Source of the DNA: Bombus terrestris
Lineage: Eukaryota > Arthropoda > Insecta > Hymenoptera > Apidae
Reading direction: 5' to 3'
Length of the DNA: 64,000 nucleotides
Assembly (NCBI RefSeq): GCF_910591885.1
Contig: NC_063273.1
Coordinates: 2,542,001-2,606,000, forward strand
Shown here: positions 11,245 through 24,600 of the stretch, in pieces
Layout: the number at the start of each line of letters is the position of its first letter
Numbering within the stretch: position 1 is the first letter of the stretch
Program-made: the position numbers and the translations under genes
Notes under the pieces: generated by a model
What the model was told of the DNA's origin: nothing
Databases searched by the model: none
The model's input: the letters and a program-made list of their open reading frames with translations, nothing else

Positions 11245-14200
11245 TATATACGTCGTGTAGGGACAATACGCGTCTCATAAATTGTTTTGCAGGTAGCAGA
11301 ATACGTTCCAAACGAAGCGTGTCCGTTTACTCGAAGAACGAACGCCACATGGTTGTAAAATGTTACTCGAAAGGCACAACACTCAGAGTTTAGACATGTC
11401 AGACTTTAGTTGGAAATTGAACGATATTTTGACTTTCTTCGACTTACTTACGAAATTATTCCGTATCCGGAGATCATTAATTACGTATAGTCGTATAAAT
11501 TCTATTTATTGAAACGAAATCTCAATTAATGCCCAATTATATTGGTCGAATTGACTTATCTGAACATGAGCCGCTATTATATGAACTCCAATTACACATA
11601 AGTATTTTTATTTCATTCGACAAGTAGAGGTGCTAATAACGATCATCGATATGTGTTTGAGCCGTTCAGAAGCCATGACGATCAACTCCATAAATTGAAA
11701 AATTGAGAAAAGTGATGATATTACAAATAATGTCATTTTTTTAATATCTTAAAATTTTTCATTACTTGGCATCTTTTTTATACGAAATAAGAATACAGTG
11801 TACTGTTAGACGAAATCTATAGAAACGGATATACTATGTTTTACCATTTTAAAGCAAAGATCGTTCGTTAGAAAAACTTCCAATTTCTAATGCCGAAGGT
11901 AACAGGCTCGGTGTATTTCTCGTAGAGTAGCAACGAATAAAATACGGTCCTTCCATAGATGGTCAAATTTCTCTTCCAGTATATAAAATGATATCTTATA
12001 CCTTGTATAATATATTTAGAAATGGTTCCATAATAAAACGTGTATAATTACTAAACGGTTAATCTGTATAATAGCCTAGTTGCAGGATTAATATTTTTAT
12101 TTTATAAATATATTTATAAATATTTAATTAGTATTTTATTTTATTTGAATTCGCGAATATTACGTTTGTTGCTAATTTTAATCCAAAGCTATGCATAACA
12201 AGATTTAATTAACAACCCAACTAAACGATATTGATAGTACGATTCGTGGTACAGAAACGAGAATGTGTCTTATCAGAGACGCAGGAAGCGATAATGGTAA
12301 TTACGTCCCATCGATGTATATCCAAAGTTTAAGGTTACATCGTTCGCGTCAACCGTCTCTGATAATTCAAACATAATAATCTGGCATGAAAAGATGATTA
12401 TATTCACTACTGCTATTTAAGACTTTTACTTTCGTATTAAATAAAAAAAAGTAGTCTCAGGAACTGGTTTATAATTTGCATACAAAGAACGTTTTAATCC
12501 ATCGATGTAACCATAACGAATTGTAGCCGATATTGTCAGTTTCGTACAATTTTTCATAATTCACGAATTATTAATAATTATCAAGTTATTTCAACATAAG
12601 ATCGTTAAAGAACGATATGTACGCAATGAATGTACTGATTAAGGATTAAAATGAAAATGTGTTTCAGAAACAAAATATCGACTCCTGACCAAATCAATGT
12701 CACTGCTTGATCTTTCAATTTATAATTTTACTTATCGCTTCGCTAACTTATAAGGTGTTATCAAAGATGATCTTTTTCGGGAAACATGCACATACGATCG
12801 CATGTTCGTCGTACGTATACGCACGATTCAGTCACTACATTCTCGCGCAATGCCCATCGGAGAACATACAACAATCTCGTAGCCATATGTTAACACACGC
12901 ATGCAACATCGTAAATTGTTCTGTGCTCTGGAATAAAATACCTTGCTGCGGTTTACACATTCATGTCGCTGTTACGTCGAGGTTTTTGCCAATGCTTCCA
13001 CCGTCTTAGGTTACAAATTCTACCGGTATTTCTTCTCCTCCGTCACTGTGCTTTCTTTTCCTCTCTTTTTGCCGCTTGTTCACGCGTTTACCCTTTTGTC
13101 CTCATGACTCCGGTATTCGCATTCATTGATTGCCTCGTTCTCGTCCGCTCCACGTAGCCGCGTGAAACACAAACGGTTTGAGTTTGACCCTTTGCATTGT
13201 AATTGTTGAATTTTCAATTATCTCTATGTATGTATATATAATACAAAAGTGACTGATCAACTCATCAACGCTCAGCCTAAATCGCTGTATCTAGATACGT
13301 GAAATTTGGACATGGAATGAGAAAGGATTTGTGGAAATAAAAATGTGACTCTAAAGGAACAAAAAGGGGTGAAACTTTTCTTACAGGATAATCGTATCTC
13401 TATGTCCACCACAGTTAGAAACGTGAAATTCGGCATATCAACTCCTCGTTAAAAATAAATAAACGTGTGTTGGACCGTATTTTAAAATTCAACTCTTAAA
13501 GGGTGTTCAAACAATGAGTAATAAACATAAATCCAAATACTGTACGAGCGAAGCCGCGGGCGGCCAAGTTTATAAATGAAGCAATTCGATATTTGGTTTC
13601 GGAACTGTACGAATGCGTCAACGAATCGAAGGTAGCGCAATGCGTAATAATAGGATACGGTTTATAAATGATACTTAATGGAATACATTATCTTTTTGGA
13701 ATTCTTTCTGAGTAATTACAAAATGAAAAGTCCAGATCTTTCCGAATGGTATTAGTACAGTTTTTACCTTTATTTTACAGATTTTTTAAAAGAAAAATGC
13801 CAAGATATAGTAAAGTTGCCCGAAGTCTTCGTTCGTCAGCATCGACGATACTATAACAAATGTCAGTTCCTCGAAAACGCAGTTGCAAAGCAATCAATCT
13901 TCTTAACCCATGCATTACTAGTTACTCTTGTAAGAAAGGCTTAATTTATTACACTCCCTAGTAGTCATCATTTTCTCTTGTTAAGTACCATAGTGACATA
14001 ACTAATTACACACAAAGTTTGTAGCTCTGCGTCTTCTAATAGCAACACACGGTCACAGACCGTAAAACAAGCGATTAATCGCCTGCAAGATACCCGACCA
14101 AACGGATTCTGACGACTAGAGTCATGAAATTTCAGCGTGGAAAACAAAAGAGGAATCATATTGCTATTTCTCTAATTCCACGATTAACGTTGCAACATTT

Positions 14201-17200
14201 GATTGCGACGAAGTCTCTTCTTCTTTGACTGTTGTTAACGTCAAGCCACCCTGTCTTAAGACATACATATACATATACATAATTTATTAGAAAAGATTTT
14301 ACCAAAACACACCAGTCTTTTATAGAATATGTAATCCCTTCCCTATTACAGAAAGCCAGTGCTTATACATAGGAAGTTCACTTATGTGTAATTTGATGAA
14401 AACAATAGCTTAGTAACGCGAAGAAGGTGACGAAGAGAAAATTTGTGAAGGTGTTCAGGAATGACTTGTTCGCGACAATGTTATTGATAGTATATATTAG
14501 TGAAAATAGATATAAGATTTGCTCAGCTATCACAGTGTTCATTTTATTGTCATTTTTATACGGTAGTTGCTCTCGAGTCACTATTATATGAAAGTCTTCG
14601 AACTACCCTTTATCGTATCGATTATAGACTATACGTTATAGACCGATCATATCGTATAGACTAATTTAATGTTAATTGAATCCGCTAATAAAAAGTGCAG
14701 CGAGTTTTAACTTCATGTACGTATTTAAGATAATCGTAATTACTCCATACTTTCGTAAATATTTGGTATTCAAATTTCAGACGATAAAAATCAAAGTTCA
14801 AGAGACAACGAACCTTTCGGTTTTGAGGTGTAAGTGCAATGACATTGAGATAAGTGGTTAGCTCCGGTGCATCGTCGTTTATGCAAGACGGAACCAGAGG
14901 CTTGGCTACGTGAGTACTCGACAAAGTAAAAAGGGCACGAAAAGAGGTATCAGAAAGATGGTACACGAGTGAAGGTGAGAGGATCAGTGTGCGAGAAAGA
15001 AGACACGTCCCGTCAGCGATGAGATCGGTCGAACGAAATACAAAAGAATAAGTCCTTCAATGTCTGGAGCTTGTCTTCGGCAGATCCCTGTCCTGTTCAA
15101 GTTATAAATGGCAATCTCTATTCGATATATCACACTATAAGTCGGTCTTTTACCGCACACTAAGGTAAGCATTACGTCTGGCCGCATGAGCGATTCAAAG
15201 TTTGTTACGCCAATGCGATCTTCGCTTGGTCGCGCAGTGCTGGTCGTTTGCCCTGCCCCTTCTACGTGAATTTCTCTAACCATGTTAAGATTTGTTCATA
15301 CAACAGATGGTATTAGTTAAAGCTATCGACGTGATAGAAATTTTAGCAACGAAAAGATCTTGTTTCGAGCCTTTGCTTTTTCAGAAATCGCATAGATCGG
15401 TAACGTCAGTAATACGGTTGCACCATAAGACACTGAATGATATGAAGTTAGTTACGTTTGCAGTGTGCGTTGTGGATCGAGCCTAATTCGCCCTCCCGCC
15501 GTCACATCAAGTGCTTCCACATCGTTCGTCTCCTCGTCGACAAAGTAGCAATGTTGCATTCCAATTTATTCCATACCATTCATCTTCCTCGGAGCTAAAC
15601 TCTCCATTTTCCATTCAAGATAATAGTTAGACGAAGATATCAAACATTGGCGTAGCCAGACGGTCGAACTCGTGTAAAAATAGTTTCTGGCAATGTTTAT
15701 CGTATATCGGTTGAAACTGCGAATTGAATGTAAATAAAAAACAACAAGTAAACGAAGCCTCCCCGTTTTATCCCATGTTTACAAAAAGCAATATTTTTGT
15801 ATTTATAAATATAATTATAATTTGACATCCTATCACATTATTTCCTATACTAAATCTTTGAAAATATTTAGTGCTATGATTAAATACTCGAAGAATATGT
15901 GCTTTATTTATTTGACATTATGTCGCTTACAAAACGTGGAACTGAATGACGTAAATATTGAAATGTTACAAAAATATACTAAAATATTTATTTCTCTCGT
16001 ATCTGTAACGCCATAAGTACGTGTATGTGCGTTATTAACTACATGGAAAAAAGATTTTAATTAAAAATGTGAGGCCCTACTTAGATCCTATCTACTGCAA
16101 TTAAATAAACATCGTAATATTATCGATATATACAAAATATTCTGCGTTTCTCTTACCTGATACGAATTTTCAGAAAATCAATACGTAATCAATACGACTC
16201 GTGATGATAATACGTTCCTTACGAGGTTCATAATCCTCCTTATTTTGTCTCTGATGTGTGCTAGATTGTGCGACTTCATTTTAATTAGAAATTCTATATC
16301 CTTATAAGGTAACAAACCGGATGTACAAATTTATTGCCATCGCAAGGCTATCATTTATTTATTAACGATTAATCTTGTCATATTCGCTTTCGAAGATGCA
16401 AAACATTTTCGGTGTTTCTCATGACTTGATGTTATCGAACAAGTGAAAGTACTGTTGAACAAGTTTCTCGCGGTGAGTAATTAAAAGATAAATTGTCGTG
16501 AATTAAAATTAAGAAACGAAAAAGCGGAATATTGCGAGTTGTAATTAAGTACTGTAATAGTGATCCCAATCGTTAACGGATTACATGTTTTTAATATATT
16601 TTATGTGTGCTATACAAATTATTTTAAATATTATAATATATATTAACAGAATTATCGGGTCGATCGATTAATCGTATTGGCTATTGCCTAGCGCTACAAA
16701 CTATAGCGATCTAAATCAAACAACTCAATGAATGAAACCACAATTGCATTGTCCGTTTTTATGAGTAGCTAAAGAAAAGGAATTCCTTCGCGTAGCTCTG
16801 ATTCTAGCGTCAACGTGGATGTAACGTTTCATGACAGACTATAAGCCGCCATCATTGACAGCTTGTTGCGGCTAGATGACATTCCACTAGCACATACTTG
16901 CCAATTCTGATATGTTTTTATTCGATAAGGTGTTACCAGACAATCGTAATCGGTATAATATCGGTTTCGATATATAGTTTCCAACAGCAGCAAAAATTTA
17001 ATTGTCGGTAGTTACGATAGTATATATCGTTACTTAACCAACACTTTGTTACAGCTTAATTAGGAAAGGCATTGCAAGCGTTTGATATTTTATTAACATG
17101 GTTAACGATATTAAATATTTATCTGGATGATTCTCAAATTATTACGTTTTAAGCAATGTAAGTGAGCCTCGGTAGAAACAAAACCTCGTAAAACAAAAAT

Positions 17201-19634
17201 TACCTATACCAAACTATGGTTTGATACTACTATGGTTTGATGTAAAGAAAATAGAACGTTACACGATTGTTTTTGTGTAAAATATTTGAAATATTTGAAA
17301 TATTTTTCGTTTCCAATCTTCCGTTCTTCTCTTGTGACTATGTATCGTTCATTATAAGTTAAAAGAATTGAAACATGTATCATAGCAATCAAAAAATGTT
17401 ATATAACGAAACAATATTAGTTTTTAGACAAAAAGTTACACGATGATGCGATGAATTTTTATCAAACACCGATTTGTAGATGCTAACAAAGACACAAATT
17501 AAGTAGCTATTAAACAGGAGAAAAAGATAAACAGTAGATGATCTTCGTCATGAACTAGGAACTTTAACATTCGGTTACTTCGATGCTTCGATGGCAATCA
17601 ACTTTTGGAAATAAAAATTTATATACTTTTACAATTCAAAATTAAGCAAAATTTGATCAAAGTAAGAAGAGAAAGATATTTTTATATTTTTCCAAACTGT
17701 GGGTTCTCTTAAACAGACATACTTTTTTATCCCATTTCGATTCAGATAAGTATACCGAGTGACGAAATAATTTCTGTATATCAACCAGGCCCTGTATATT
17801 AACTTGCCCCGATTTCCCCTACTTCGAACGCGTTGCATACCATTCGTGCAACCGCAATTTCCTATGCAGCAGTTTCATCTCCAAAAAAATTGCGAAATGT
17901 TCGAGTGTCCACATCTACAAGATACATGCACAGCCGATCGATTCGTCATGGATCAGATCGATGATATTAAGATTGCGGGGATCGCTCCGATACCTTCATT
18001 TACGATGTTGCAAATATAAAAAGAGACGAACAAAAATTCGAATTTCATGGTTTTTGTTCGTCGCGCAATTTGTCTGGTATTTTTCATTTTCTTTACGGTT
18101 GTCGACTTGTCTCTGTATGGTATAGACTATAGTAAATATCGGATTAATTTAATTTTTTCAAACTGTGATATAATTCAAATACTATATGGCGTCAGACAAT
18201 ATTTTAACATAATCGTAAGGAATAGAGGACGATGACGTAGATGTTCAAGTTTTAGAATTTTATTCTTTAATCTCTTAGTTTGTATATTGTTATTTGTAAG
18301 CTGTTCAACATACGGACGAATTTTTCTACAAAAATCATAAATTTTAATTCAATATAAAATTGAAAAGAAGCAAAGCAATTAAACATAAGCAGGACGATTT
18401 CTTTCACAAAACTCATTTCATTTACGGAGTTGCGATACGAATTATTTGCAATTTATGAGTTTTGCATATTTGTAAGATATGATTTCAGATTAGAAAACGC
18501 ATCATTCCTTTAATTTATTTAATTTACTCGGGAATTAGCATTTTCCTTTTAAACTGGTCTACTCGAACGATGGACGATGGAATACTTTTTGTTCGGAACT
18601 GTACATACAACATTGTAACTACAATTTGTATTTCTATCTCGCCTCCGATCGGTTAACCAAGACTATGCACCGGTTTCCCCCTTTCTGGTTTCACTGGAGG
18701 ATAATCTTTCGTCGAATGGCTGGTAAGCAAGATTCAACAGCAACGGCATTATTGGCGATTCACGAAAGAATCTTCATCGATTTACTTCGCCTTTATGCGT
18801 GTACTTCATACCTGAGAAAATACCGTTTTCTTCATCGTTTTCTGTCCTTTCTTCTTTTCACTCTTTCTCCCCTCTTTACCACTGTTCACCACTTATACAC
18901 TATAATCGCGAAGGATCGCCGTTTCGAAACTCCATTGCGGGCAAAAGCTTTTTACGTTGGTAAACCAGTTTCTTATATCGTGGTCAAGTTTTTTCCTTTG
19001 TTTCAGCCTGCAACGTCACTATCTACCTTTTTTTCGTTTCTTACATTGGACATCGTTTTCGTAGAGCTTGGGTTATTATGATCGATCGCTTCATTCGGTA
19101 GTTGTCCAAGAACTTCCAGTTTAGCTGGTTGGTTAACGGTCAGCAGATCAGGATCATTTCGTCAGAAAATAGAACAACTTGGCACAGTATGCTTGTATCT
19201 CTACAATTTTCACAGATTTATCTCGCTATACATTCGTTAAAATATGTCTCAAATTTGTTTAATATCGAGATATTACAAGATACAATTATCATATATTATT
19301 CGCGTTGTTCTTTATTCTTAAGAAAAAGATCAAGGTTAGTTATTGCATTCTATTGGATAACACGCGCGTACTATCTTTAATTTCTCATATTGGTATCGTA
19401 GTAGTATAAAAATTGGTATGCTGGCAGATCTAACGTCGTAGATCTGAAACACAAACTCGATAATTCTCCAGTTACAATCGAATTCGAATCGCCGAATCAA
19501 TTTAGGCTCGTTTAACGGGGGAAAGTTTAAAAGGAATCAAATACGTAACGCGCTTGAACGATCAAATAAACTGGACGTCTGGTACTGGAACAAGATGATC
19601 AGCTCTCTAAAATTGACCTTCCACAGCTGCGATT
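11245..19634. other. AT-rich non-coding DNA, no gene seen
   Basis: This long stretch holds only short open frames without recognisable domains. Modest rises in GC occur near 13.0-13.2 kb and 14.9-15.5 kb, without coding signature. A short (ATACAT)n tract is at about 14265-14280. No tRNA, rRNA or CRISPR-like array was seen. It could be intergenic or intronic. Confidence 0.55.
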
Positions 19635-20245
19635 TCCGGCCAAGATTCTACTAATTCACGTGCTCGTATCGTTTGGTGCGGTTACACACGATGCTGACTG
19701 GCCGTTAGCGAGGGGTCAGCAACACCGCAGGTTATTTTCAGCCCTTTCGCACCGCGTTTCAGCCCTCTCACCGGTGCGAGTCATTTCTACTGACATGCAT
19801 CTCTTCTCTGACGCATTTGTACTTGGTGTGTGCATTGGCTGAAAGTGTTTGACCAGTTTCGTGGCGTAGCATCAATAAACACGAAATTGATGATCTCGGT
19901 TATACCGCGAGCTGACGCGACCTGTGAATATCGGAGCGCCTATGTGATACGCGCGTCACGTACGTGGACATAACGTCTACGAACTATGCTAATGTTGCGG
20001 TTACTTTCTTCATTCACGAGCCTTGTCACGATTTTCTTCGATTTCATACACCAGACGGAAAGAGGTGACAGGTCGTCTGACTATTCGCACGACATACTTA
20101 CTGTCTTGGTTGTCAGGGATGCGTTACTTTCTTTGGGTATTGCAATTGGATACTGGGCGCTGTGCCGCACCATGTCGCGCCGTGAGCTATTAGAAGCGTG
20201 TGGAATTTCTGTCGTCCGTACGTTTATAGGTAAATTAAGGTGTTG
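19635..20245. promoter_or_regulatory. GC-richer patch with iterated short motifs, possible regulatory element
   Basis: GC rises locally relative to both flanks. The patch contains the inverted pair TGCTGAC (19692-19698) and GTCAGCA (19715-19721), the half-sites known for large Maf factors. It also has two 21-bp-spaced copies of TTTCAGCCCT (19736-19745, 19757-19766), and the inverse GGCTGAAA at about 19837. There is no conserved coding frame. The regulatory call is an inference from motif clustering only. Confidence 0.25.
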
Positions 20246-23200
20246 ATATCACAAATGTATCAAACTATATTTTTTCTCAATGTGAGTTTATACCATCAAT
20301 TGAATTTATAGTAGGGTAGTAGGTGATTCAGAACAGTTTCGATTAAAATATTGTAATATAATTTTATTTCAGTATTTTTTATTTCGCTCTGTTTATTGGG
20401 TTCCGCAGTTTACATTATAAAGACTATCAATAGCATTTTTACTTCAAGATATTTCGTTCGCTTATAATCTATCAGTCGATGGTTAATTTATTCCTATAAG
20501 TTATAGGTATTAATCACGCAAAAGCGAAGAGATTTATTTTTTCAAAATCAAACTGTTATCAACAATCGAAAATCTATTTTAGATATAGAACGATTTCATT
20601 GGATGAATTAGTTTACTTTTAATCTGGATCACTCAATTAATTATTCATGAACATGTTACGTATTTCAAAAATAGGGAAAACATTGGAAACCTAAAAAAGC
20701 TACTTAAAAGCATACGGGTAGATTTATTTCTTTATATCATAGACCAACGATCTCTTCGTGGAGATCTTATTTCTACCGTCATAAGGAACAATTCACGGAC
20801 GAATATTACGCAATTATCAAAATTGGAGTTTCCAGGTGTAATCTACAGGTATGTATTCTTTTCGAAAACGTATTGCAATTAGCTCTATCACGAATTCAAT
20901 GACACACTATGAATGAGGTGTATCTTATGCTATTAAAACAATGAATTGCCCATGTTTCATTCATAGCTTACCAATCGGCTGCATTTAACTGGGTGAATTT
21001 AAATCGAGGAACCGAGCAATTCGGAAAACAGGCAACAAAAATTAGAATTTCTAGCGATATACGAATCTTATTTGTCCCGTGTGTATAAGAGTAAAGAAAT
21101 GTATAAATCGGATTATCATATTTTCAAATTGTATTATTTTGCATTCTATTTTGCATATAAACGTAACTTTGCATTGTACTTTACGAATTTTAAATATTTA
21201 TATTTCTTTTACTATTCGCCCTTTTCTTTATAATTGAGATCAGAAAGGTATAAAATTCAATCGTGCGTTGCAAGTAGATTGCAAATAGATCTTTGTCAGA
21301 AGCTTTGTAACTTTTATCGGAGCAATAGAAATGTATAAAAAAAAGATGCAAAAATAAAAACAAGTTTACAATTTCATACAATACATTATAAACTAACGAA
21401 AAGATTACAAGTAATAATATTTTACACACTCTCAGCGAAATCAGGATGATACTTGGGAATATATCAAACAAATATAGGGGAACGTTTTCGCTCTTGTATT
21501 TATTATACTCTATTTTGTTTCCCGAGTCAAATAAAAAATTAAAAACCCATTTCTGCGTCGGTAGGTTTCAAGGGTAGAAGATGCACATTCCCGCGATGCA
21601 AATACGTGTTTGTCAATTTGCTTGGAATGCGAGGAAGGTGTCCGAGGTATGTTCGTTGACTGTTGAACGCATCCACGGATATATCAGCTTACCAACAATG
21701 CGATCTTTGTAATAAAAACACGCTGCAATGCAGGATGGCAATTACGAGATAAAAGAAAACGATAAAAATCAATCAGAGGTCACCGATTCGAGATCACAAA
21801 TACGCAATAAGTAGCAGTTCGAAGGGTCTCGGTGTGGGCCGAAAAAACCGGTTTCAGGTAATGATGGACTACCTACTTGCAGCCCAGTCAGGCAGATTAT
21901 AATGAACTTTTTTGGTGTAAATAACTAGTGATGGGCTTAAGTACGTCGCAAGTAGGGTGTAACATTGATCGACTAGATTCCAGCCGTCTATAAGTAAATA
22001 TTTATCTGATTCGGATTTATAATATACGTATCCCACTTGATCCCATCACTATCAATAACCTGGCCGCAGATTTTTCAACCAAGTAAGTTCTTTCAGTGAA
22101 CGTACAATCGGGGATGCGACGTGATAAACCTGTTGTGAAAAAAATGCTACGGTATTTCGCTGCAGAATCTTCGTTCGTTTATCGACCCTGTGACTAAAGA
22201 AGTTGGATCTAAAGCGGCAAAAAATTAATTATCCAATGAATTTGCAACTTTACACGCGTATCCCATATACATTCCTTTACCTTCGTTATTGGAGTTATAA
22301 TCTCTATTATAATTTTATTTACGATAATAAATTCAAATTGAAATGCGCATCCAACTTCGACAATTCTACCCTTCGTGTCTCGTGATTTAGTTGTATTTCT
22401 ATTAACAATTGAATAGATGAAAATTTTGTAAATTCGAAGTCATGGTAAATGTTTCTTTTTGTTGAAGAAAAGATTTGCAGATAATCGTTTCTAACATATA
22501 CGAGACGAACTTATCGATAATTTACATACACTTTAAAGCTTCCTTGTTTAGTAATTTTCTTTTCATAGCATTTATCGTTCAAAGATAAATAAACGTATTT
22601 ATAAAATTATAGAATGCTCGAGAAATTTCTAAGAAATTCTTTAAAAACCGTCGTAAAACCTTAATTTGAGAACTAAGTCTGTCTAATTGACCTGACGAGT
22701 TGATTTAATTGACCGCGATATCAAGGGGCCGAAAGCATCAGAGGCAGGTACTTGTATTTTGTTTTTGAATCTTGATCTCGATTCACGTTGACGTTCAGAT
22801 TGCGGACGATACTCGTAATAAATATCACGACATTATGTTTGGCCTGATCGTAAAACGTGGAATGTAAACGAGGGCGGATGGCGGATTAAACGCGAGGAAC
22901 CAAATCTGACCAACATTGTGATATTATTCGCCGGCTGATCGTAAAGAATGGAATGTAAAGAAAGAACTTGTCCTCAAGTGACCTGAGAACTTGGCCAGCA
23001 GACGGTTTCGAAAGATGCACGCACGATATCTATGCTTTTTGTGTATCTCTGCACAAGTTTGGAATTAATGGTTCTTTTAATATCTTAGTTCCTAATACAT
23101 TTTCAGTTGATAAAAGATTGCTTCCGAGAATAATCGTTGGTTAGTTCGTTTTACAGTTATTTGAGAAATTAAATATCGACGATTGTTTAAAGATTTACAG

Positions 23201-24600
23201 AAAACAACGTTTCCATTGTACTATAAGTTAGAGAATTATTAGTTTACTTCCATAAAGCATATTCCTCTAACAATGATAAAATAAGTATCTTTCTAATTGT
23301 GTTTAGTGATTTCAATTGCGTTTAAATCATAAAAGTATATGATATAAACTTAGTACCAATTGAAATGCTACATATCTATATCGCAATTGAACATTTTCAA
23401 TTTATGCAGGCAAACAGTACTCAAGCGCACTCTACCTAGATATCATTTAAACTACAGACGGAGTACAAACATTGACCCGTATACTTTACTTTGCGCGTTG
23501 ACCAATTCGAACAGAATATGACTGAAACAGTCGATACATATTTATAATTGACTCCTTGTCGTTGGCTATATCGTGTACGTATGTACACACGTAGATATTT
23601 ACCGTCTAAAAGATTCTTCGCCTTAGTGTTTCTTTAGCCGATAACGTAGTTCGCATTAAGAATTCACACTTGCCATTGGATAAATGAAAACTTCAAAATA
23701 TCAGTTCTAGTGTAATTTCATGGGTACGTCACATTTTTTGGAACATTTATTTACCAGTAAAATTTTAGGCTGGCATACTTTCGTTCGTGTAAGGTTTACT
23801 GGCGCATAGGGATATTTCGGCTAATCTTTTATTCTCAACAACTAACAAACAAAACCAAAAATGCAATTTTTTCATTCTTGATTTTCGTCTTATTTTAGTT
23901 TCAAAGATCACCCCTTAAATTGTTTTACACCTGTAGCCGAATACCTTGTGTATGAGGTATACAATATTATAATAATCGTTTGCGATTGTAACAGATCGTA
24001 TTATATACGGTATATTCTATATATTTTACTATATTTATAATTTCATATTTACATACAATTTATGTATTTGTATGTAACTAATAATCTGTATGTACTTTGT
24101 ATTTACTACCGTCCACCACTAATATCGTAAACTTATCACATGTTGAATCGGTAACGCTGGGCGCGACACTAAAATGATAAGAGAGCTTGGATATCTCCGA
24201 AAACAAATATGTACATTGGATGAGTTTGCTTTATCTTACCTGCAGCTAAAAGAACGTTAACGTACTTAAAGAAATATAAATGACTTCTATATCATTTTAA
24301 AGTACGTAACTTTTATATATTATGGTTACATAAATGGGTATATATCTTTGCTTTTAAAAATAAAAATAAAGAAATTAACAAACGTTCTTTATGGTAGCCA
24401 AATATCTGTTTCATACGTTTCAATTATAAAATATTCGTTTATTTTAATTCCTCTCGTTTTACCTCGTATACGGTTGTCACGATGTATTTACCATTGAAGT
24501 TGCTTCCTGCACTTACCGACATTAATCGGAAAAAGACCTTATTCGCTGCAGGTGTAAACACGAGAAACTGAATAGCAACGAATAAACATACGTACATTCC
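20246..24600. other. AT-rich non-coding DNA, no gene seen
   Basis: No protein or RNA gene is recognisable. A diverged direct repeat is present at 22832-22961 and is listed separately. The stretch about 21.5-22.2 kb is less AT-rich and of higher sequence complexity than its flanks but shows no open frame. Confidence 0.55.
22832..22961. repeat. Diverged direct repeat, 91-bp period
   Basis: CTGATCGTAAAACGTGGAAT at 22844 recurs as CTGATCGTAAAGAATGGAAT at 22935. The similarity extends a further six bases rightward (GTAAAC/GTAAAG) and, more weakly, about 12 bases leftward (ATTAT...GGCCTGATC against ATTATTCGCCGGCTGATC). Each copy includes GGAATG, which matches the known TEAD/Scalloped core site. 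Either an old local duplication or a pair of related binding-site arrays could explain it. Confidence 0.55.

Noticed and set aside
21968..21990. GACTAGATTCC resembles the miR-279 seed
   Set aside because: Only the seed matches, the rest of the mature sequence differs, and no hairpin is evident.
22945..22962. TGGAATGTAAAGAA resembles the mature miR-1 5' end
   Set aside because: The match stops after 14 bases and no complementary arm that would form a precursor hairpin is seen nearby; the related copy at 22856 lacks the match.
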